The notes under the pieces: model-generated
Seen by the model: only the letters and a program-made list of their open reading frames with translations
What the model was told of the DNA's origin: nothing
Databases searched by the model: none
NCBI RefSeq assembly: GCF_003002825.1
Contig: NZ_PVTE01000015.1
Location: 92,019-156,018, forward strand
Origin: Spirosoma oryzae
Lineage (GTDB): Bacteria > Bacteroidota > Bacteroidia > Cytophagales > Spirosomataceae
DNA: 64,000 nt
Reading direction: 5' to 3'
Program-made: the position numbers and the translations under genes
In this document: one piece after another, positions 26,179-34,497 of the stretch
How the letters are laid out: each line of letters opens with the position of its first letter
Numbering within the stretch: the stretch's first letter is position 1

Positions 26179-26754
26179 TTACGAGCAACAGCCTGAACCG
26201 GGGGCACAGACCAGCGCATCCACTTCGACAAGCTCAAGGACCGGTTGCACGGGTGTCGTTGCCACGGCCGGAGCGCAGCAGGCCTCACCGGCTGGCGTTA
26301 TGCCGCAGCTCTGCCCTCGGGTCATGGCTTTACACTGGGTGAAATCTGGCGTGAGATTGACCGTGAAGGTATCGGAGTCGATACTGAAGTCGCCCGGATA
26401 CATTTGGCGGGTGTCGAACCGGGAGTTACCAAACTCAATTTTGACGGTGGCCAGCGGATTCAATGGTAATGACTTTTCCACTAGATTAATGATCGACAGG
26501 GCTTTGCTCACGGTCATGGATCGGCCAGCCTCCTGAATGGACGGCTCCCAGAGTTGCATAATCACTTCGGTCCAAGTGTTCATTTTACCGCCACAATCGA
26601 CCGACACGATGGGGGCCTGTTTGATCTCAGTGATGTGAAAGGACGCATCGACGAACTCGCCTTCGGCGTACTGAAACTGGAGATGTTTGTCGGGGTTATG
26701 GAGCAGCGTACTCTTGAAGGCCTGCCAGTTCATCGGCTCTACGGAATCCATCAT
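26179..26754 (-). CDS. DUF6428 family protein
   Basis: A 191-residue protein. The signature of the family is present near the N-terminus: FVDASFHITEIK, then VDCGGKMNTWTEVIMQLWEP. The C-terminal 30 residues add a cysteine-rich tail (CCAPAVATTPVQP ... CAPGSGCCS) that could bind a metal or arsenic. DUF6428 genes are typically found next to ArsR repressors in Bacteroidota, as here, 57 bp downstream of arsR copy 2. The biochemical role is unknown. An ATG six codons in (26739) is an alternative start. Confidence 0.78.
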   Translation of the reverse strand: MMDSVEPMNWQAFKSTLLHNPDKHLQFQYAEGEFVDASFHITEIKQAPIVSVDCGGKMNTWTEVIMQLWEPSIQEAGRSMTVSKALSIINLVEKSLPLNPLATVKIEFGNSRFDTRQMYPGDFSIDSDTFTVNLTPDFTQCKAMTRGQSCGITPAGEACCAPAVATTPVQPVLELVEVDALVCAPGSGCCS

Positions 26755-26811
26755 GATCGTATTGGTTTATTGTGATATTGCGATTGACTTAATCGAAAAA
26801 TAAGACGTCCT

Positions 26812-27138
26812 CTAGCAGCAGGCCTTAGCCAGCAACAGATCGAACACGCCACCGAACGCCTGCCGGGCTTCTTCCCAAACCGGCTCATTGATGCAGTAGC
26901 ACACGCGGGGCGGGTCAATGTCTCCCTGAATGATACCAATTCGTTTAAGTTCTTTGAGGTGCTGGGAGACGGTAGCCTGCGCCAGCGGCAATTCATCGAC
27001 CAAATCACCACAAACGCAGGCTTTCTTCTGAGCCAGCAGTTGCAGGATAGCTACCCGCGCCGGATGTGCAAAGGCTTTGGCCAGATCTGCTACGCGGTTC
27101 TGCTCTTGAGTGAATATTTCGGTTTTGGTCACGCCCAT
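26812..27138 (-). CDS. arsR: ArsR/SmtB-type repressor (2)
   Basis: A 108-residue winged-helix regulator with [21 protein letters not shown], nearly the same recognition region as copy 1, followed by RVCYCINEP and a terminal KACC. The Cys pairs match As(III) or Sb(III) sensors. It leads the second operon (ArsR, DUF6428, GNAT). Its promoter has a perfect -7 TACCTTTG about 5 bp from the ATG, suggesting a very short or absent 5' leader. Confidence 0.88.
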   Translation of the reverse strand: MGVTKTEIFTQEQNRVADLAKAFAHPARVAILQLLAQKKACVCGDLVDELPLAQATVSQHLKELKRIGIIQGDIDPPRVCYCINEPVWEEARQAFGGVFDLLLAKACC

Positions 27139-27142
27139 GCAA

Positions 27143-27181
27143 CAAAGGTAAGTGATTTTATTTGTATCGTAATATTACGAT
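27143..27181 (-). promoter_or_regulatory. promoter and operator of arsR copy 2
   Basis: On the minus strand TACCTTTG (27150 to 27143) matches the -7 consensus. Upstream, where the -33 element would be, sits a perfect 16-bp palindrome ATCGTAATATTACGAT (27166-27181), the probable ArsR binding site. Its sequence differs from the operator of copy 1, sharing only ATTA/TCGTA pieces. Confidence 0.65.
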
Positions 27182-27249
27182 TAAAAACGTTCATTTTCGT
27201 CGTCAACCCCTTTGATAAAGGGAATAAGAACGGGCTTAACCGGTAGGGC

Positions 27250-27462
27250 TTATGACTTTTCTAACTGGTACCGGGAGAATAAGCCCTGGTAACGCACCTC
27301 ACGTTCCCACCAGATGCAGATGAAACTATCCGGGTCCCCGGTCCACTGATCTGATTGGTGCCAGCTGAGGTGAAGAACGTCTTGCGTACCGTACTCAACG
27401 ACAATCATCGGCGGACTTCCAGTCCGCAGTTGGACAACATCGCCCAGGCCAATTGCTACCAT
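27250..27462 (-). CDS. YodC-like (DUF2158) small protein
   Basis: A 70-residue protein starting IGLGDVVQLRTGSPPMIV and containing CIWWEREVRYQGLFSRYQLE. This follows the DUF2158/YodC pattern (GDxVxLKSGGPxMTV ... CxWFxGxxLxxxxFxxxxLE). The family consists of small cytosolic proteins of unknown function that are common on mobile elements. It lies about 110 bp downstream of the arsR2 promoter in the opposite transcriptional context and appears monocistronic. Confidence 0.7.
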   Translation of the reverse strand: MVAIGLGDVVQLRTGSPPMIVVEYGTQDVLHLSWHQSDQWTGDPDSFICIWWEREVRYQGLFSRYQLEKS

Positions 27463-27698
27463 GTCCTAGAATGGTTAGAATTCGGATACCATGCTACTAG
27501 AAATCTAAAGTAAGCAAATACGTAGTCCTCTCAATTACTTGAGCCTTAGTCTTATCGAAAGGTTGAAGACAGGGAAACAGATGATTTGATGATAGAGTCT
27601 GAGCCAATGGACATCGGCTGATTTTGGCTTTTTGCTGTCAGGTGTATAATCCAAAGCAAAGCCGGTATATTTATGCTTATTTTTTATTACACGATCAG

Positions 27699-28553
27699 AT
27701 GCGTTTCGACCGAGAACATACATTCCAACTCCTTCAGCAACGAAATTGGAAAGCATTGATTGAGTTGTTTAAGAATAACACGGTCTACGGTCAAATTCAG
27801 GAAGATGAGATTGCTAAAGCCGTTCTCAATGCTCAGTTTATTCGGGAATTGATCGGAGGAGACAGCATTAAACAGGATCCAGACTATGTTATGTATCTGG
27901 AGCAATTTCATATGCTGCATACTGGTTCCAATTTTCATTTTACCCTCGCCACTCAGGACCTTGCCGAACTCGCGGAACAACTGATTCTTGGTCTGCGTAC
28001 CACTCAGGCGCAGTCTGCTTTACGGTATGCCAGACTATACCCAAGTTTGCCGGTTAGTATTGAGTTGATCGGCGATTTTGACCGGACCAGATCTAAAGTC
28101 ATTGACCATTCCCAACAGAGAACCATTCAGGTTACGGTCAACAATGAAGTCGAATTAGTCGACAGTACGATCAGCCTGTTTAAATCGAAGCAGGAGTATA
28201 ATTTTTATAGGGCCGTTCGGGAGGTCTATAGTACTTACCTTGTTTTTCCCAACGTAGCGGTATCGGCACTAGTCGATTTTGGGCAAATCGAACACTTTCT
28301 GGACCAGGATGAGCGAAGTTACTTTTTCAGAGCCTTGGTCGATTGTGTAGTTTTTGACGCTGAAAATTCCTTCAAGCCTTTTAAGATGCTGGAGATCGAC
28401 AGCATTTACCACGACAGCGAAAAGCAGCAGACCAAGGACCGGATGAAAGATAAAATTATGGCTAAAGCAGGCCACACGTTGATCCGTATTCGTGTAAAAA
28501 CAAGTACGTCTGAACAGGACCTAACCCGTCTGATTCGTGAAGTCACTCGTTAG
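27699..28553 (+). CDS. DUF2726-like protein (restriction-endonuclease-like fold)
   Basis: From ATG 27699 the protein has 284 residues. The C-terminal third carries the DUF2726 pattern: YFFRALVDCVVFDAENSFKP, LEIDSIYHDSEKQQTKDRMK, KAGHTLIRIRV. In that family a D...ExD/QxxxD arrangement resembles PD-(D/E)xK nucleases. The N-terminal 150 residues are helical (FQLLQQRNWKALIELFKN) and unrecognised. An earlier in-frame start at 27624 lacks support. It may be an orphan nuclease of the accessory region; no partner gene is adjacent. Confidence 0.65.
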   Translation: MRFDREHTFQLLQQRNWKALIELFKNNTVYGQIQEDEIAKAVLNAQFIRELIGGDSIKQDPDYVMYLEQFHMLHTGSNFHFTLATQDLAELAEQLILGLRTTQAQSALRYARLYPSLPVSIELIGDFDRTRSKVIDHSQQRTIQVTVNNEVELVDSTISLFKSKQEYNFYRAVREVYSTYLVFPNVAVSALVDFGQIEHFLDQDERSYFFRALVDCVVFDAENSFKPFKMLEIDSIYHDSEKQQTKDRMKDKIMAKAGHTLIRIRVKTSTSEQDLTRLIREVTR

Positions 28554-28782
28554 AATTTCCTAATTTGGCTTAATTGGTTTGCCGTGCAGACCAAGTCTGA
28601 GAGACTGACTTTTCGTTCAAACGACCGCCGGCGGACCGTGAACTATCTCCCTTTCCGTAGAACTCCTCAATAGTCTGATAGCTGTGAGATCCTGCATTGA
28701 TATTGGGGTATCCAGTCGTTAGGCGGGAAACTACCCATTTTATTAGTCCGTTGAATAGACACTCAACCACGCTACCCCAACA

Positions 28783-29034
28783 ATGCAGTCCTCGTTCCGC
28801 TACGGTGTGATCAAAAACTTGATGGTCCAGATTATCAATCAGATTGACGAAGCGGGCTATGCTGATGAAGCCCAAGCCATGGGGTCGCTAACCCATGTGA
28901 TTGGTAGTCGTATCGAGCCTATTGATACCGCCAACAGCTGGGGTGTGGACTATCAGACCGAATGCCTGATTTACCAACGCGATTTACTGGCTTATTTGAC
29001 TCGGACAGATCAGCCTCTACTACCTGTCAACTGA
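28783..29034 (+). CDS. hypothetical small protein, 83 aa
   Basis: An uncertain gene. Its reading frame gives a plausible soluble helical protein (IKNLMVQIINQIDEAGYADE, then YQTECLIYQRDLLAYLTR). There is no matching family that I recognise and no obvious promoter. It could be a plasmid accessory gene or a chance frame. Confidence 0.35.
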   Translation: MQSSFRYGVIKNLMVQIINQIDEAGYADEAQAMGSLTHVIGSRIEPIDTANSWGVDYQTECLIYQRDLLAYLTRTDQPLLPVN

Positions 29035-29169
29035 ACTAAACTAGCTATCAGGCTTGTCCGCTCAGAAGGGTGTACTAAGGCATCAGCGGAGTTGTTGGGG
29101 GATGTTGGGTTTATAGTAGATGAATCTTTACTACCTACTATGGTGGCCCTACCTATATGGACTGCCCCA

Positions 29170-29451
29170 TCATTTGGTGCGTTCGATGCGTACGCAGTTG
29201 ACATATACCTCCACCCGGCGCAGTAGATTGAAGATAGCGGGCTGGTAGTGCGTGTTGTTGTTGAGATTACCTTCATAAAGTACTTCGGGGCCCATCTTTT
29301 CATCCACTAGTTACTCTGCAATGCGCCAGTTGACGGCCTGTTGATCGAAGACATCCAAGTGGTAAAAACTTACCAGCAGATTACCATCGGGCGTCCTGGT
29401 GAGTCGGTACTTGACTATGTTCTTGATGCCGCTACCTGTTCTCATGTTCAT
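29170..29451 (-). pseudogene. 93-codon frame split by one in-frame TAA (or two tiny genes)
   Basis: From ATG 29451 the frame encodes MNMRTGSGIKNIVKYRLTR to NWRIAE, then stops at TAA (29313-29311). Without frame change it continues LVDEKMGPEVLYEGNLNN to VNCVRIERTK and ends at 29170. Both halves look like coding sequence (beta-rich, no low complexity). The second half could start at GTG 29307 or ATG 29295, so two coupled small genes are also possible. No family was recognised. Confidence 0.45.
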
Positions 29452-29497
29452 CTGTGTTTAGCTGTTCGCCCAAAGTACGAGTCGTTAGCGAGCATTG

Positions 29498-30262
29498 TCA
29501 AATGGCTTGGTCGGTAAACGGGTTTCTGCGTAGATAGAGTGTGGTGATCCCTTGTCGCAGTTGCAGGGGAAAGGTATCGAGTTCGCGATCGACAAACTTA
29601 TTGTCATTGGGCACGGGACGAGTGATGTAGTGGGGATCGATGAAGATTACATTGATGCGCTCATGAACCTGGCCCTTGATGCGTTCAGTGTGCTTCAGTA
29701 AATGTTCGGTGAGACTACTGGTCTGGGTGAGGGTGGTATCTTCAAAGTAGCGATAGGCGCAAGTCCAGTAGCGATAGTAGTGGTGATAGTTAGAGAAACA
29801 GGCCTGATAGGCCTCAGGATTGTCCCGGAAGGCGCGCATGAGTCCATCGACTTGCCGCAGTTCTTCGTTCTGGGTAGCACTGAGTTGCTCAAAGAGTGAC
29901 CGGTTCAGTAGTTCATTACGCTGGTTACGCAGGTGTAGCATCACCTCATCGTGAGTGGGATTTCGTTGGATGGAATACTTGTGCTTGTAGAAGAAGGAAA
30001 GGGAGATGGCGGGCTGGTTGTAATTGACGAGTTTGAAGTTTTTGAAGGGCTTACCCGGTCGGTGGTAAGGGGCGTACTGCTTCATATATTGCATGGGAAT
30101 AAAGTAGTACTCTAGACTATCGTCGACGGGCAGTGCACTGACCTGATTAACTACGGGTGTGAGTTGTATAGCCTGTTGTTTGAGCAAAACGCGTAGTGCA
30201 TCGATGGGTGCGTTGTCGGGCCGTTTCTTGGGTTTGGCTTTTGGTTGTTGTTGGTCATCCAT
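29498..30262 (-). CDS. hypothetical protein, 254 aa
   Basis: A soluble basic protein with a Lys/Pro/Gln-rich N-terminus (QQQPKAKPKKRP) and a Tyr/His-rich middle (CFSNYHHYYRYWTCAYRYFE). The C-terminus is QLRQGITTLYLRRNPFTD. No domain is recognised. It is the only sizeable gene between the arsenic region and the replication origin, transcribed away from rep. The low-GC gap behind it contains the iterons, so it may be a plasmid maintenance gene; this is inference from position only. Confidence 0.6.
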   Translation of the reverse strand: MDDQQQPKAKPKKRPDNAPIDALRVLLKQQAIQLTPVVNQVSALPVDDSLEYYFIPMQYMKQYAPYHRPGKPFKNFKLVNYNQPAISLSFFYKHKYSIQRNPTHDEVMLHLRNQRNELLNRSLFEQLSATQNEELRQVDGLMRAFRDNPEAYQACFSNYHHYYRYWTCAYRYFEDTTLTQTSSLTEHLLKHTERIKGQVHERINVIFIDPHYITRPVPNDNKFVDRELDTFPLQLRQGITTLYLRRNPFTDQAI

Positions 30263-30489
30263 AGAAAAACGATGTTTAAGCGGTGCAGTGGTTGGTCTCC
30301 CCTACTGGGTGTGGTGGGATAGCAATATAATGGCTTTATTTCCCCTAAAAGTAAATAAATATTTGTTTGACTACACCTCTTTCCCCTTTCCAAAAAAGGT
30401 TTGATCCTTTATCCCCTTTATCAATAATATGTTTGATTGATTTAAGAGGCTTGTAACTGACTGATTATCAATATAATATGAATAAAAAA
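30263..30489. other. AT-rich segment next to iterons
   Basis: Very AT-rich noncoding DNA between the divergent hypothetical gene and the iteron array. It has the composition expected of the DNA-unwinding part of a replication origin. No DnaA box was confirmed by eye. Confidence 0.4.
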
Positions 30490-30635
30490 ACAAGGTTCAG
30501 TCGGTACAAAAACAAGGTTTAGTCGGAAATATATAACTCGTAAAACAAGATTTGCTCGGTCTTAAAAGCAAGGTTTAGTCGGTTATACTACAAGATTTGA
30601 TCGGTATACATGTATTAATACAAGTTTTAATCGGT
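30490..30635 (+). repeat. iteron array (six copies), candidate oriV
   Basis: Six direct copies of a 16-mer close to ACAAGGTTTAGTCGGT lie at 30490-30505, 30512-30527, 30545-30560, 30568-30583, 30590-30605 and 30620-30635. Spacing is uneven (about 22-33 bp between starts), and later copies diverge (GATTTGATCGG, GTTTTAATCGG). Direct repeats upstream of a RepB-type gene are typical iterons bound by the initiator to start replication and control copy number. Confidence 0.85.
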
Positions 30636-30687
30636 ACAATAAATAGTTTATCATTAAAGGTAGGATACGTATAATTATTCAGGGCTG

Positions 30688-30763
30688 TACTGTTGTATGG
30701 TACCGACTAAACCTTGTTTTTACGCACGTAAAAACAAGGTTTAGTCGGTACCATACAACAGTA
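30688..30763. repeat. 37-bp perfect inverted repeat with iteron cores
   Basis: Bases 30688-30724 and 30727-30763 are exact inverted copies with only two bases (CA) between them. Each arm contains one full iteron (minus strand at 30702-30717, plus strand at 30734-30749) plus 21 further bases. It ends about 70 bp before the rep start. Inverted iteron halves at this position are classically the operator by which a Rep dimer represses its own gene. The unusual length may also permit cruciform extrusion. Confidence 0.9.
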
Positions 30764-30831
30764 TTACGAACTTGATAAGAACAAACTTGTATTTATTATT
30801 AAATTTACCATTGTACAAATCAATATGTGAT

Positions 30832-31959
30832 ATGACTCATTCTGATATCGACTTATCCAAGGTAACGCATTCTATTTTCAATAAGCACCCAACTAATTAT
30901 CAGTCTAACCTCTTTACCGAATCACGACAGGAATTCACCGAGTTGGAAAAGAAGATAGTTGTTTTAGTTGTCAACCAGATTGGTCATATGGTTCTTAAGG
31001 GTGAACTTAAACCGGATACGAACCTTAAGTTTCACATACCTTACACAGAACTAACAAAAGATAGATACAATCTTATTGCAGATGCAGCAGACACTCTTCA
31101 ACAAAAGCGGCTTATGTATCGCAACGATAGCAAAGCCGAATTCCACTATATTACCCCTTTCCCAAGCGTTAAGTCTGCTGTAGTTGATGGAAGGAAAGTC
31201 ATTGTACTTACTATGTTCGCTGATGTTGTTCCACATTTCGCAGAATTAGGACAGCGATATACTAAATACGATATAGATGTCATGCTATCGCTCTCGTCTG
31301 TTTACGCTCAGCGTATGTTTGAGATTGTGAGCATGTTCCATAATCGAGGCCAAAAGCGATTCACCTATGCAGTAAGTGAATTGCGCATTATGTTAAATTG
31401 CCCGGATACATACCGATACAATGACTTCTGTGTGAACGCATTGGGGGTTGCTCAGCGTGAGTTGAAAAATAAGGCTCAAATTCATTTGAGTTGGGAAGTG
31501 TCAAAAAAAGAAGGTAAGAGAGTTATTGAATTAACCTTTTTCATTAAGACATCAAAAGAACTAGCAAATGATGGTGTTGAGCGAGAACGTCGTCAGGTCA
31601 ACGGAATGTCAATCAATGAAGCGGTAGCTACTGCTTGGCAATTAATGAGAAATTATAAACTAAAGGACTGGCAAAAAGACTTAATTGCTTCTGATCCAGG
31701 ACTACTTAGTACATTTCTACGCGTCGATTCTGAATTAAATAATGGGCTTCGAACGAATATAAAGAATCCAACAGCTTATCTAATCAAATCAATAGGTATT
31801 GACCAAATGAAGGCTCCGGCGAAAGCAAAGAGGGTTGTAGTCATACCCAAATCTTCTACGCCTGCAACTATTATTGCACCAGGCCCAGATGTTCGCTTTA
31901 GCAAAGATCAGAAGCTGGGAGATATTATGGATAGCCTCTTCCCTACTACCAGTCATTAA
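30832..31959 (+). CDS. RepB/Rep_3-family plasmid replication initiator
   Basis: From ATG 30832 the protein has 375 residues. It matches Rep_3 initiators: helical start with FTELEKKIVVLVVNQI, then YTELTKDRYNLIADAADTL, then the second winged-helix region SLSSVYAQRMFEIVSMFHNR and FTYAVSELRIMLNCPDTYRY, then ALGVAQRELKN. The C-terminal tail (from about 255) is less conserved and contains a Lys/Ala-rich linker. A TTG at 30772 gives an earlier start but lies close to the inverted-repeat operator. It would bind the iterons and load the replisome. Confidence 0.93.
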   Translation: MTHSDIDLSKVTHSIFNKHPTNYQSNLFTESRQEFTELEKKIVVLVVNQIGHMVLKGELKPDTNLKFHIPYTELTKDRYNLIADAADTLQQKRLMYRNDSKAEFHYITPFPSVKSAVVDGRKVIVLTMFADVVPHFAELGQRYTKYDIDVMLSLSSVYAQRMFEIVSMFHNRGQKRFTYAVSELRIMLNCPDTYRYNDFCVNALGVAQRELKNKAQIHLSWEVSKKEGKRVIELTFFIKTSKELANDGVERERRQVNGMSINEAVATAWQLMRNYKLKDWQKDLIASDPGLLSTFLRVDSELNNGLRTNIKNPTAYLIKSIGIDQMKAPAKAKRVVVIPKSSTPATIIAPGPDVRFSKDQKLGDIMDSLFPTTSH

Positions 31960-32096
31960 GATGAGGGTGATCAAGACTTTGTTCAGTGGATAATCACATA
32001 ATAAAGGCTAAAGGCATACTAGTCAGCAGGTTTGCTCTTGCTTATTGTCTTGGGCGATCCTATCTGTACTAATTTATCAGCATTGTGTGTAAGTAA

Positions 32097-32729
32097 CTAA
32101 TCCTGCACAAACAGCATGTCGAAACTGCCCGTAAGCGGTATTGCCTTCCCAGGCGTAGTGCCTAGTCCGCTGGCCGTCGCCGATACCGTAAAGGTGCCCT
32201 GTATCCGCTTCAACTGTTGAGTCCCCTGCGTCTTGACGGTAGTGACTTCTGAGATCGTCAACGATCCACTCTGCATGGTGTACAGCTGCGGGCCCGGTAG
32301 GTTCAGGATTAGGTCGGCTATCTCTCCCCGCGCGCCTGGCTGTTCCCGAATACCCATGCGATACGTGCCCGGCGTCATCGTGTTGTATATCTGTAGCCAC
32401 CCATTGGCCCGGTATTGCGCCGGCACACTGCTGTTTTCGCGGTACGCCCGCGGCTGCCCGACTGTGAAATAAGCATTGATATCGTCCTGTAGCACGTTAC
32501 CCGTCACCCCGTAGTAGGTGCTGGTCGGTGTATCAATGTGTTCTGGTCCCTCTGCCCGCAGGGAAAGGCCTTCTCCTGTTACCGTAATCAGCCCAGAACC
32601 GGAGTAGCTGGACAGATCGGCCGGTATGATCAGATACGACGGTAAGGCTGGCTGTGGGTCTTTAGGACCGCAGCTGTAGACCAATGCAATGATAAGTACC
32701 CATAGCCAGCGCAAACCGTATCGTTTCAT
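32097..32729 (-). CDS. hypothetical lipoprotein in transfer region
   Basis: From ATG 32729 (MKRYGLRWLWVLIIAL) the protein has 210 residues with a lipobox ending VYSCGP, so it is an outer- or inner-membrane lipoprotein. The mature part is beta-rich (LTISEVTTVKTQGTQQLKRI, FTVSATASG) and resembles adhesion- or carboxypeptidase-regulatory-like folds without a firm match. It is the last gene of the minus-strand transfer cluster, starting 19 bp after the preceding gene ends. Its role is unknown; an accessory surface role in mating is possible. Confidence 0.6.
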   Translation of the reverse strand: MKRYGLRWLWVLIIALVYSCGPKDPQPALPSYLIIPADLSSYSGSGLITVTGEGLSLRAEGPEHIDTPTSTYYGVTGNVLQDDINAYFTVGQPRAYRENSSVPAQYRANGWLQIYNTMTPGTYRMGIREQPGARGEIADLILNLPGPQLYTMQSGSLTISEVTTVKTQGTQQLKRIQGTFTVSATASGLGTTPGKAIPLTGSFDMLFVQD

Positions 32730-32748
32730 CTTATTTCCCCTTTCCAAT

Positions 32749-33756
32749 TTATTTCTTTGGCCCGTACATAATCATCTCATTCCGGGGCTGGCTTAACTCG
32801 TTATAGCGCTTACTGGTTTCCGTACTCATGCTGGCACCCAACGCGGCCACCTGCTGATACGTCTCCGAAATACGAAGGTGCAACTCATCGATCATTTTGA
32901 TGCGCTCAGCGTCGGTTAATTTAAGCGTAAGCGAGTCAAAATAGCCAAGTGGTACCTGGAAGGTGTCGTTGATAGTGCCGATCAGTCCGGCCACCCCTCC
33001 CCCACTGGTCGCGCTGTTGATAACGCTCATGATAAGGGTTCCCGCCATTGGCGCACCGAAGGCGGCTCCAATCATGTTGCCCAGAATACCGAGTAGCTTT
33101 TGATTGTTCTTTGCGTTATCGGCCTGAAGCTCGCCGTACATTTTCAGACTTAGGTCCTTAAACTTCTCGTCGTATTCCGCTCTCTTGTCCGGAGCGAGCG
33201 CGTTGTAACTGTCAGCATCGGTCACACCGTACTGATTATTAAGTGCTAGCATTGCCGCCCCGGCGTCACCAGCGGGTGAAGAACTGGACGATAAAGAGAT
33301 GTTGATCGTCGGCATTGGCGGCAGAGCGATCGGTTGACCTGATGTGATAACAACTTGCAGTTGCTTGGCTATTGCGTTCGCTGTCTCGACAGCTCGGTTG
33401 TATTGAGTCATGTATCGGTAGGCGAAGCCATTACCACCTGTAGCCGCAAAGCCGGGATTGGCCTTCTCCAGATTGCCCGCGATTGATACGTACTTGCTGC
33501 GATAGCCGTAGATATCCTGCTTCATTCGCATGATTTCGTCTACTTTGTAGTAGGTCGACACACCGCGCGAAACAATGACCCGGGAATTCATCTGAGCCGT
33601 AGTTAGCTTATTCATCCGTTCGTTGAGAATCCGGATTAATTCAAGTTTGGCGGCCTGCTCGGTGTCAGAAGTGCCACTGAAGTTATATGTCTCCTGCGCG
33701 AAGGTGGTAGTCGTGCTTAGGAGTGCAATGAGAATGGGGATAAAAAGAGTTTTCAT
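32749..33756 (-). CDS. hypothetical secreted protein in transfer region
   Basis: A 335-residue protein with a signal peptide (LFIPILIALLSTTTTFAQ). A helical region has EQAAKLELIRILNERMNKL, then a Ser-rich linker (INISLSSSSSPAG), then Gly/Ala-rich hydrophobic helices (GILGNMIGAAFGAPMAGTLI) that could insert in a membrane. It ends in a helical domain. It follows the TraO-N-M block in the same orientation. Not recognised as any CTnDOT Tra protein; it may replace TraP/TraQ-like accessory functions. Confidence 0.6.
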   Translation of the reverse strand: MKTLFIPILIALLSTTTTFAQETYNFSGTSDTEQAAKLELIRILNERMNKLTTAQMNSRVIVSRGVSTYYKVDEIMRMKQDIYGYRSKYVSIAGNLEKANPGFAATGGNGFAYRYMTQYNRAVETANAIAKQLQVVITSGQPIALPPMPTINISLSSSSSPAGDAGAAMLALNNQYGVTDADSYNALAPDKRAEYDEKFKDLSLKMYGELQADNAKNNQKLLGILGNMIGAAFGAPMAGTLIMSVINSATSGGGVAGLIGTINDTFQVPLGYFDSLTLKLTDAERIKMIDELHLRISETYQQVAALGASMSTETSKRYNELSQPRNEMIMYGPKK

Positions 33757-33768
33757 CAGTCTGAGTCG

Positions 33769-34059
33769 TTATCTGAGTGGTAGATAGTATCCGTGCAGTA
33801 CATCGTTGGAGTGAATGCCGCTATGAATATTGAGCGGTTCGTAAGTCGACAGAATGCGGTACTCGACCTTATCCCGGTCATAGCCGACGACCTGGATCGT
33901 GTCAGGTATGGGCGGTTTCGGGGTGATTCGTTTCAATCGAAGCTTTACTCCTACTGGATAATCAATCCGATTGTATACACGCTGCGGCAGACTGAAGGCT
34001 CGCATGCAAACACCGATCAGCAGGAAAACGACAATAGTGGGTAGTGGAAATGCTTTCAT
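33769..34059 (-). CDS. hypothetical small exported protein, 96 aa
   Basis: It has an N-terminal hydrophobic signal (LPTIVVFLLIGVCMRAFS) and a short basic, Pro-containing mature part (LKRITPKPPIPDTIQVVGYD). It sits 12-13 bp from both neighbours in the transfer operon, which supports a real gene. The function is unknown. Confidence 0.5.
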   Translation of the reverse strand: MKAFPLPTIVVFLLIGVCMRAFSLPQRVYNRIDYPVGVKLRLKRITPKPPIPDTIQVVGYDRDKVEYRILSTYEPLNIHSGIHSNDVLHGYYLPLR

Positions 34060-34072
34060 TGGCGTCGATCGA

Positions 34073-34495
34073 TTACGGTACCACCTGAAAGTTCATCCGT
34101 ACTGTATCGGATAGTGTGTACCCCCGCGCCTGTTGTGCCACGAGCACCACCTGACAGGCCCCTGTTGCCGCTGGCGTGAACTGCCACGACGAGCCGCCCA
34201 ATGTCAGTGGTACCGGCACTTTCTGCAGGACGTCGAAGCGGGCCGTATCACTCCCCCCGCTGAGCTTACCCAGACCTGCCGCCTGATAGTACACTAACTC
34301 ATAGCCGTACTTCTGGTAGTAGGAGTCGGTCAGCAATTCAAGCGGGATAACGTAGGGCTGGTGTACCCGTAGTTGCTGGCCAGGCATACCCGCATTAAGC
34401 CGGATGCGATACGGAGCCCGGATAGCCAGCGATTCAGTTTGGCAACCCCACAGCGTGGCCATGCCAAGGCATAGTAGTATAGCGAGTCGTTTCAT
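34073..34495 (-). CDS. TraQ-like (DUF3872-like) lipoprotein
   Basis: From ATG 34495 the protein has 140 residues with a lipobox (GMATLWGCQT). The mature region has an immunoglobulin-like beta pattern, YELVYYQAAGLGKLSG followed by FTPAATGACQVVLVAQ. This resembles the spacing of TraQ of Bacteroides conjugative elements (YxIxYFQxxGxGxL). Upstream in-frame codons to 34639 overlap traO and lack a signal peptide. Gene order (right after traO) fits TraP/TraQ. Assignment is tentative. Confidence 0.5.
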   Translation of the reverse strand: MKRLAILLCLGMATLWGCQTESLAIRAPYRIRLNAGMPGQQLRVHQPYVIPLELLTDSYYQKYGYELVYYQAAGLGKLSGGSDTARFDVLQKVPVPLTLGGSSWQFTPAATGACQVVLVAQQARGYTLSDTVRMNFQVVP

Positions 34496-34497
34496 GA

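Noticed and set aside
28570..28875. 101-residue minus-strand frame opposite the small plus-strand gene
   Set aside because: No start context or recognisable protein features; probably a chance open frame.
29010..29303. 97-residue frame on the minus strand (MKRWAPKYF...)
   Set aside because: Thr/Ser-rich composition and no family; the competing frame of the same strand has better coding character.
30490..30763. Possible CRISPR array
   Set aside because: The 16-bp repeats are short, diverged and spaced by only 6-17 bp, with no cas genes; they are iterons.
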